From: an uncultured Clostridia bacterium
GTDB taxonomy: Bacteria > Bacillota > Clostridia > TANB77 > CAG-508
Assembly: GCA_947632605.1 (NCBI GenBank)
Contig: CANRPX010000010.1
Coordinates: forward strand, 1-48,636
Direction: 5' to 3'
Length of the DNA stretch: 48,636 nt
The notes under the pieces were generated by a model that had not been told where the DNA came from, ran no database searches, and saw only the letters and a list, made by a program, of their open reading frames with translations. Shown here piece by piece: positions 42,701 through 48,636 of this stretch. Made by a program: the position numbers and the translations under genes. The first letter of the stretch is position 1, and every line of letters starts with the position of its first letter.

Positions 42701-45700
42701 AAAGAAAACGATAAGAGATATTTAATCGAGATTGCAAGAAGAACATGGAAATTTTTTGAAAAATATGTAAATGAAGAAAATAATTATTTAATGCCAGATA
42801 ATTATCAAGAAGATAGAAACAATAAGATAGTAAATAGAACATCATCTACAAATATTGGATTAGAGCTAGTAGCTATTATATCAGCTTATGATTTAGGATT
42901 TATAAACTTTAAAAAAACAATAGAAATTTTAAACAAAGTTATTTTTACAATTAGTGGTCTTAATAAATGGAATGGGCACTTATATAACTGGTATAATACA
43001 AAAACTTTAATACCTCTTTTGCCAAGATATATATCAACAGTAGATAGTGGAAATTTTGTTGGTTATTTATATATAGTTAAAAACTTTCTTATAGAAAATA
43101 AAAATAGGGGAGACTTAGAAAATTTAATAAATACTGTAACAGAACTTATAGATAATGCAGATTTCTCAAAATTATATAGTGAAAAAACAAGATTATTGTC
43201 AATAGGATATAATTTAGAAGAAAATAAATTAACAGATTCATATTACGATTTTTTAGCATCAGAGGCAAGACAAGCAAGTATAGTAGCAATTGCAAAAGGT
43301 GATATTCCAGTAAAGCATTGGAATAATTTAAGTAGAACTCTTACAAGTTTAAATGGATATAAAGGTTTAGTTTCATGGACTGGAACTGCTTTTGAATATT
43401 TAATGCCAAATATAAATTTAAAACGATATAAAGGAAGTCTTTTAGATGAAGCAAGTAAATTTGCAATAATGAGTCAAATTGAATATTGTAAAAAATTAGG
43501 AGTTCCATGGGGAATATCAGAATCAGCTTTTAATTTAAGAGATTTAAATAATAATTATCAATATAGAGCTTTTGGTATACCTTGGCTTGGATTAAGAAGA
43601 GGTTTAGAAGATGATATTGTAGTTTCTCCATATAGTACTTGTTTATCTCTAGAAGATGAGCTAGAAAGTGGAGTAAAAAATTTAAAACGAATAGAAAAAG
43701 ATGGTGGTTTAGGAGAATATGGTTTTTATGAATCAATAGATTACACACCTTCAAGAGTAAAAACAGGAGAAAAAGAAGTTGTAAAAACATATATGGCACA
43801 TCATCAAGGCTTGATTTTATTATCTATTAATAATGTTTTAAACAAAAATATTTTAAGAAAAAGATTTAATAACAATCCAGAAATAGAAGCAACAAATATT
43901 TTGTTAGAAGAAAGAATGCCAATACAAATGATTATTACTAAAGAGAAAAAAGAGAAAATTACAAAAACAAAAAATTTAAATTTAGGCTCATATTTAGAAA
44001 GAGTAATAGAAGAACCAGATAAGAGATTTAAAAATATAAATGTTATTTCAAATGATAGATATAAAATAACAATAGATGATACTGGAGAAAGCATTAGTGA
44101 ATTTGATGGTTTAATGGTAAACAAGTTTAAAGAAACTTCAGAATTAAATCAAAGAATGAATAGCTTTATAAGAAATATAAAAACAAAAAAAGTAATTGAT
44201 ATTAAGGAAAACGCAAAAGTTATATTTTCTCCAGATAGAGCAAAATTTATTAAACAAGAAAACAATTTAAAAATAGAAGAAATAATTAGTTTAGATCCAA
44301 ATAGAGGAATAGAAATTAGAAGAATTCAAATAGAAAATCTTGGAAGTTCAGAAGAATTTCTAGAAGTAATTACAGATTTTGAGCCTTCTTTATCTAAAAA
44401 AATGCAAGAGTATTCTCACCCAATTTTTAATAAATTGTTCATGAAAATAGAAGAAGAAAATGAGAATATTATATTTGAGAAAAAAGATAGAGATTTAGAA
44501 CAAAGTAAATTTTTAGCAACAACTTTATACACAGAAAACGAACAAATTGTGGATTTTGAATATGAAATAGATAAAGAAAAATATTTAGGAAGAGAAAATA
44601 TAGATACTTCTAAAATTTTTAAGAATCAGAAAAACTTTTCAAAAGTGATTTCTCAAGTAACAGATCCAATTATTGCAATGAAAAGAACAATAAAAATTAG
44701 AAGTAAAGAAAAAGCAAATATTAATTTTTTAATAGCTGTTTCAGATACTAAAGAAGAAGCAATTGAAAATCTAGAAAACATAAAAAGTGATGAAGAAATT
44801 GTTAGAATACTAAACATCGCAAAAGTAAGAAGTGAAGAAGAAAGCAAGTATTTACAAGTAGATACAAAAAAATTGGATTTATATTTTAGATTATTAAAAT
44901 ATATATTAAGATTAAATCCTTTAAGAGAAGTTTTAAAAATAGAAACTGCACAAATCGATAGTTTGTGGAAATATGGCATTTCTGGAGATAATCCAATAGT
45001 GCTAGTTAAAATAAAAAATATTGAAGATATTTATGTTGTTGAAGAAATAATTAGTAGTTATGAGTATTATAGAGCAAAAAAGATATTTATAGATTTAGTT
45101 ATATTAAATTTAGAAACAGATGTATATGAACGATATGTAAGAGATTCTATAAATGAAGTTATTTCAAATAAACAAATAGATTATTTGAAGAATAGAAATT
45201 CTGGTATTTTTATTTTAAATAAAGATGAAATGTTAAAAGAAGATTTAAATGTAATAGAATTTAAATCAAGATTAGTATTAGATGCAGAAAAAGGTGGATT
45301 AGAAGAATTATTAAAAGAACTGGAAAAACAAGAAAAATCTATTAAAAAATTAAAAAAAGAAAAAAATATAAAGTCAGATACAGAAGTATATCCACTAAAA
45401 AAAGAAGAATTATTATTTGATAATTCTTATGGTGGTTTTACAAAGGATTGTAAAGAATATTTAATTTACAAAAATGATGAAAATTTACTTCCATCTGTTT
45501 GGAGTAATGTTATTTGTAATAGCTTTTTTGGTACAGTTGTAACAGATAATTTAGGTGGTTTTACTTGGAATAAAAACAGTAGACTAAATAGATTAACAGC
45601 TTGGAGCAATGATAGAGTAACAGATTTACCATCAGAAATCTTTTATATTAAAGATGAAGATAATAAAATGGTTTGGACATTAAATTCAGGTGTTATTCCA

Positions 45701-47797
45701 AATAAAAATTATTATTATGTGGTACATGGTTTTGGGTACACAAAATTTAAAAATTCAAATGATAATCTAAATCAAGAAGTTGAAGTTTTTGTGCCAAATG
45801 AAGAACACTTAAAAATTCTTAAATTTAGAATTAAAAATATTGTGAATGAAAAAAGAAAAATACGATTACTAGTTTATATAAAAACAGTTTTAGGAGAAGA
45901 TGAATTTTTAACTAATGGAAATTTATATGTTGAAAAGCATAAAAATATTTTAAAAATAAAAAATGTTTTTAATGAAGAATGTTTTCAAAATAAAATTATG
46001 TATGTAACAAGTAATTTAGATATTAATAGCTTTACAGGAGAAAAAGATAACTTTTTTGGTAGTGGAGATGTTTTAAATCCAGATGCTTTGTATACAAACT
46101 TAAATAATAAGTCAGGATTAGGTAAAAATTCTTGCGTTGGAATAGAATTTATTTTGAAATTAGATAAATTTGAAGATAAAAATTTTTATATAATAATTGG
46201 TGAAGAAAATAATTTTGAAGATATTTTAAGAATAAAAGAAAAGTATAACAATATAGATAATATTCAAAACGAATTAAATAAAACACAAGAAAAATGGAAT
46301 GATATTTTAAATATTGTAAAAGTAAAAACTCCTTCAGAATCAATAAATATTATGATGAATGGATGGCTTGTGTATCAAACATTAGCAAGTAGAATTTTAG
46401 GAAGGACAGGATATCACCAATCTGGTGGTGCTTATGGCTTTAGAGACCAACTTCAAGATACTTTGGGAATAAAATATATAGATTCTAATTATTTAAAAGA
46501 ACAGATAATAAATTGTGCAAGACATCAATTTATAGAAGGAGATGTGCTTCATTGGTGGCATAATGAAACAAAAAAAGGAATAAGAACTAGATTTTCAGAT
46601 GATATGTTATGGCTTGTTTATGCAGTAATAGAATATGTAAATTTTGAAAATGATATGAGTTTGCTAGATGAGATGGTTGAATTTTTAAAAGGAGATACTT
46701 TAACAGAAGGTGAAGTAGAACGATATGATACTTTTTATGCTAGTAATATAAAAGAAAGTATATTTGACCACTGTATAAGAGCGATAGAACTTACTATAAG
46801 TAAAGGCATTGAACCTTTTCCAAAAATAGGTTCAGGAGATTGGAATGATGGTTTTAGCAAAGTTGGTGTAAAAGGAGAAGGTAAAAGTGTTTGGCTTGGA
46901 ATTTTCTTATATGATATTTTAAATAGATTTATACCAATTTGTGAATTTAAAAATAGAAAAGATTTGGTAGATAAATTTTCAGAATATAAAGAGTTATTAA
47001 AAAGAAATGTAAATACTATTGGTTGGGATGGAAGATGGTTTAAAAGAGCAATTACAGATGATGGTAAAGAAATTGGAAGCATAAATTCAGAAGAATGTAG
47101 AATAGATAGTATTTGCCAAAGCTGGTCTGTTATATCAGGAATAGGAGATAATGATAAAAAATTTATAGCTCTTGAAGAAGCAGAAAATTATTTAGTTGAT
47201 AAAGAAAACAAAATAATAAAGTTATTTGATCCTCCATTTGAAAAATCTGATATAAATCCAGGATATATAAAATCTTATCCGCCAGGAATTAGAGAAAATG
47301 GTGGGCAATATACTCACAGTAGTTGTTGGTTTATAATTGCAGAAACACTTTTAGGGTTTGGAGATAAAGCAGTAGAATTTGCTGAGTTTGTTAATCCAAT
47401 TGAACATTCTAAAAATAGAGAAGAATCTAAAAGATTTAAATTAGAACCTTATGTTTTAGAAGCAGACTTATATAGTAATAAAGATTTAGTAGGACGAGGT
47501 GGATGGAATTGGTATACAGGCTCTAGTAGCTGGTATTATAAAGCAATTCTAGAATATATTTTAGGACTAAAAATAGAAAAAGGATTTTTAAGAATCGAGC
47601 CATGTATTTCAAAAAGCTGGAAAGAATATGAAATTCAATATAAATACAAAACTACATTATATAAAATAAAAGTAAAGAATAATAAAGGTAAAAATACTGG
47701 TGTAGACAAATTTATAGTAAATGGAGAAGAGATTAAAGATAAAAAAATATTATTACAAGATAGTTGTAAAATTTTCAATATTGAAGTTTTTATGTAA
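39788..47797 (+). CDS. Cyclic beta-1,2-glucan synthase-like giant enzyme
   Basis: 2669-aa membrane enzyme. N-terminal helical region (1-390), two helices (about 394-440), GT84-type glycosyltransferase with DSD (615-617) and RW in RNHRWTRGDWQ (758-768), further helices (about 795-840 and 925-965), a glycoamylase-like domain (about 1190-1340, WGISESAFNL and FGIPWLGLRRG), beta-sandwich regions, and a C-terminal GH94 phosphorylase domain (GGAYGFRDQLQD, then GDWNDG around 2350-2355). This is the domain order of NdvB/Cgs, which builds, trims and closes beta-1,2-glucan. Length is close to the family norm. The start follows AAGGGG. No exporter gene (NdvA-type) is visible. Confidence 0.92.
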   Translation: MKKYKKLNIRGTLLDRNQLAKHIEKTASEHNTRSSSNKNTYPINNLIEDYKFILETYNLLTKHIKLGIKIHAAGEWILDNFYIIEETVKTIQKELTVKKYKNMIGLSNDRFMGFARSYVLAEEIVAFSDCKIDRELIDVALKAYQKKKLLSMEELCNIGIFLKISLISHIKELCEKIYSSQVQKYRAESIIERIVEKKNNNLIFNNNTKYLKVNDEKLKYSFIEYMSYKLKIYGKDAVAYQNILSKEVQKLGLSISEVIQKEHFHIANIKITMGNCITSIKEINRIDFTELFSYMNASEEILKLDPAGIYNKMDEESKSYYRQIIEKKARKNKISEIYISEKLIELCRKYEGLKGIENLKKSHIGYYLMKQDGIKELDNILEIKSRKKLTFSQKARLYIAISILMPLYFCLILYLLLFNISQKLIISLTISILSYIPISEIFLRIENYLMSKFKSPTLIPKMDYEKGIPEDKSTFVVIPTILKSKEKVKEMFDKLEVYYLANKSENLYFALLGDCSEEDKPVKEFDSEVIASGIELCNKLNEKYKTDKFNKFHFLYRKREWSDSENAYIGWERKRGLLTTFNRYITRIIDNDFLENTIEKQKIKLPKIKYIITLDSDTNLNLKTASKLIGAMGYILNVPVIKDYKVVDGYGIMQPRIGMDLSIAQKSFFIELYSMKGGIDCYTNAISDIYQDYFDEGIFTGKGIYDVEVYNEILHDEFPENTILSHDLLEGNFLRCGLLTDVMLLDGYPSRYIPYILRNHRWTRGDWQIIKWLQNIRLNEISKFKIYDNLRRSLLPIFSLILILFSTLGIFKNALSDGIVFGVSVVSIVIPYLIDIINYVIFKESNITGSVYAYKKFSKELNSIKISVSRIFLQILFLPYEAIQNVDAIVRSIYRMKNKTKLLEWVTAEDAERNSETSLIYVYKEMNVNFIIGVLFLVIPGIISKVLSLIWIIAPIIAWYISLDNNKESVIKENDKRYLIEIARRTWKFFEKYVNEENNYLMPDNYQEDRNNKIVNRTSSTNIGLELVAIISAYDLGFINFKKTIEILNKVIFTISGLNKWNGHLYNWYNTKTLIPLLPRYISTVDSGNFVGYLYIVKNFLIENKNRGDLENLINTVTELIDNADFSKLYSEKTRLLSIGYNLEENKLTDSYYDFLASEARQASIVAIAKGDIPVKHWNNLSRTLTSLNGYKGLVSWTGTAFEYLMPNINLKRYKGSLLDEASKFAIMSQIEYCKKLGVPWGISESAFNLRDLNNNYQYRAFGIPWLGLRRGLEDDIVVSPYSTCLSLEDELESGVKNLKRIEKDGGLGEYGFYESIDYTPSRVKTGEKEVVKTYMAHHQGLILLSINNVLNKNILRKRFNNNPEIEATNILLEERMPIQMIITKEKKEKITKTKNLNLGSYLERVIEEPDKRFKNINVISNDRYKITIDDTGESISEFDGLMVNKFKETSELNQRMNSFIRNIKTKKVIDIKENAKVIFSPDRAKFIKQENNLKIEEIISLDPNRGIEIRRIQIENLGSSEEFLEVITDFEPSLSKKMQEYSHPIFNKLFMKIEEENENIIFEKKDRDLEQSKFLATTLYTENEQIVDFEYEIDKEKYLGRENIDTSKIFKNQKNFSKVISQVTDPIIAMKRTIKIRSKEKANINFLIAVSDTKEEAIENLENIKSDEEIVRILNIAKVRSEEESKYLQVDTKKLDLYFRLLKYILRLNPLREVLKIETAQIDSLWKYGISGDNPIVLVKIKNIEDIYVVEEIISSYEYYRAKKIFIDLVILNLETDVYERYVRDSINEVISNKQIDYLKNRNSGIFILNKDEMLKEDLNVIEFKSRLVLDAEKGGLEELLKELEKQEKSIKKLKKEKNIKSDTEVYPLKKEELLFDNSYGGFTKDCKEYLIYKNDENLLPSVWSNVICNSFFGTVVTDNLGGFTWNKNSRLNRLTAWSNDRVTDLPSEIFYIKDEDNKMVWTLNSGVIPNKNYYYVVHGFGYTKFKNSNDNLNQEVEVFVPNEEHLKILKFRIKNIVNEKRKIRLLVYIKTVLGEDEFLTNGNLYVEKHKNILKIKNVFNEECFQNKIMYVTSNLDINSFTGEKDNFFGSGDVLNPDALYTNLNNKSGLGKNSCVGIEFILKLDKFEDKNFYIIIGEENNFEDILRIKEKYNNIDNIQNELNKTQEKWNDILNIVKVKTPSESINIMMNGWLVYQTLASRILGRTGYHQSGGAYGFRDQLQDTLGIKYIDSNYLKEQIINCARHQFIEGDVLHWWHNETKKGIRTRFSDDMLWLVYAVIEYVNFENDMSLLDEMVEFLKGDTLTEGEVERYDTFYASNIKESIFDHCIRAIELTISKGIEPFPKIGSGDWNDGFSKVGVKGEGKSVWLGIFLYDILNRFIPICEFKNRKDLVDKFSEYKELLKRNVNTIGWDGRWFKRAITDDGKEIGSINSEECRIDSICQSWSVISGIGDNDKKFIALEEAENYLVDKENKIIKLFDPPFEKSDINPGYIKSYPPGIRENGGQYTHSSCWFIIAETLLGFGDKAVEFAEFVNPIEHSKNREESKRFKLEPYVLEADLYSNKDLVGRGGWNWYTGSSSWYYKAILEYILGLKIEKGFLRIEPCISKSWKEYEIQYKYKTTLYKIKVKNNKGKNTGVDKFIVNGEEIKDKKILLQDSCKIFNIEVFM

Positions 47798-47814
47798 TAA
47801 ATTTGAAAAAAAAC

Positions 47815-47843
47815 TTGTACAAAATTGTTAAATATGATATAAC
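47815..47843 (+). promoter_or_regulatory. Promoter of the response regulator gene
   Basis: -35 TTGTAC (47815-47820) and -10 TATAAC (47838-47843), 17-bp spacer, with TG one base before the -10 (extended -10). It gives the regulator a start independent of the glucan synthase gene. Confidence 0.65.
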
Positions 47844-47886
47844 GATATAGTAGAATTAAAATTTCTTTTAGAAAGGCGGTAATTCT

Positions 47887-48636
47887 GTGGAAGAGATTGT
47901 TGAAAAAGATAAGAAAACTATATTAGTAGTAGATGATGAACAAAGTATAATGGAATTATTAGTATTTAATTTACAAAAAGAAGGTTATAACACATTACAA
48001 GCCTATGATGGTGTTACAGCTGTTGAAATGGCTATTAATGAAAAACCAGATTTAATTTTATTAGATGTTATGATTCCAAAACTAGATGGAATATCTGTAT
48101 GTAAAAAAATTAGATATGCTTTAAATATATCAAATATTCCAATACTAATGATATCTGCAAAAGATACTGAATCAGATAAAATTGTTGGATTAGAAATGGG
48201 AGCAGATGATTATATTACAAAGCCTTTTCAAATTAGAGAGGTTATGGCACGAATTAAGGCAAATTTAAGAAAAGCAGAATTAAATGCAAACATGGAAATA
48301 AATAATCAAAAAAGCGAAGATAAAGATAATATAATTAAAGTTGGTGACTTAACACTTGATCTTAAGAAAGTTGAGGCCAGAGTTAAAGGTGAAGTTATAA
48401 ACTTAACTAAAAAAGAATTTGATGTTTTAAAATATTTAGCTAGTCAACCTGGAGAAGTTGTAACTAGAGAAATGTTACTTCGTGAAGTTTGGGAATATGA
48501 AGAATATGTTGGTGCAATTAGAACAATAGATGTTACTATGAATAGAATTAGAGATAAAATAGAAAAAGATAAAGCAAATCCTAAAATCCTTATAACAAAA
48601 AGAGGAGTAGGATATTATGTAACAGATAAAACCTAA
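47887..48636 (+). CDS. OmpR/PhoB-family response regulator
   Basis: 249 aa, complete, ending on the last base of the window. GTG start with AAAGGCGGT 7 nt upstream. The receiver domain has acidic pair D16-D17, phospho-acceptor D60 (LILLDVMIP) and the KPF lysine (TKPFQIREVMARI). A linker of about 20 aa is followed by a winged-helix DNA-binding domain (LTKKEFDVLKYLASQPGEVVTRE... VGYYV). The partner kinase is expected just beyond the window. Similar to PhoP/PhoB/WalR-type regulators; which one cannot be told from the sequence alone. Confidence 0.93.
   Translation: MEEIVEKDKKTILVVDDEQSIMELLVFNLQKEGYNTLQAYDGVTAVEMAINEKPDLILLDVMIPKLDGISVCKKIRYALNISNIPILMISAKDTESDKIVGLEMGADDYITKPFQIREVMARIKANLRKAELNANMEINNQKSEDKDNIIKVGDLTLDLKKVEARVKGEVINLTKKEFDVLKYLASQPGEVVTREMLLREVWEYEEYVGAIRTIDVTMNRIRDKIEKDKANPKILITKRGVGYYVTDKT

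Overview
The window is very AT-rich and Gram-positive in character. It encodes sortases, LPXTG-type sorting signals and strong AAGGAGG ribosome binding sites. It also carries a tadA / SRP RNA / dnaX / ybaB / recR block in the same order as Bacillus subtilis yaaJ-scr-dnaX-yaaK-recR. Arg codons are mostly AGA, TTG and GTG starts occur, and the tRNA encodes its own CCA. This fits a Bacillota (Clostridia-like) chromosome; I cannot name the species from the sequence alone.

Region 1 (about 80-22,420, + strand) is a chromosomal type IV secretion-like (T4SS) locus. It holds six small VirB2/TrbC-type pilins, the first five in one unit closed by a terminator and the sixth behind its own promoter. These are followed by a PrgI/VirB3-like protein, a membrane-anchored TraC-like domain protein, a VirB4 ATPase and four VirB6/TrbL-like membrane proteins, three of them with very long C-terminal tails. 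One VirB6 gene is split by a one-base frameshift. Two paralogous unknown membrane-anchored proteins and two small anchored proteins that could fill the VirB8 role lie among them. An MacB/LolD-type ABC ATPase with no permease beside it ends the block. No relaxase, VirD4-type coupling protein or integrase is visible, so this does not look like an ordinary conjugative element.

Region 2 (22,600-30,760) is a sortase-built pilus operon: a giant VWA-domain tip adhesin, an SpaA-like backbone pilin and two class C sortases. The adhesin start region carries (AC)10 directly after an ATG that has a good ribosome binding site. With ten units that ATG runs into a stop after 18 codons; with eleven or eight units it would read into the 1.6 kaa adhesin. 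This looks like an ON/OFF phase-variation switch caught in the OFF state and is the strongest novelty candidate.

Region 3 (30,770-34,760) holds a small reverse-strand membrane protein, a G5-SH3-GH73 cell-wall hydrolase with a G7 tract in its ribosome binding site, two distantly similar anchored proteins of unknown function, tRNA-Arg(CCT) whose 3' end is duplicated 99 bp downstream, and tadA.

Region 4 (34,750-48,636) is mainly housekeeping: SRP RNA, dnaX, ybaB, recR and a YvcK/CofD-like gene, then on the reverse strand a CwlD-like amidase with a small coiled-coil protein, then a 2669-aa cyclic beta-1,2-glucan synthase-like enzyme, and an OmpR-family response regulator that ends exactly at the window edge. 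Seven promoters with consensus-like boxes and 17-bp spacers and five intrinsic terminators are listed.
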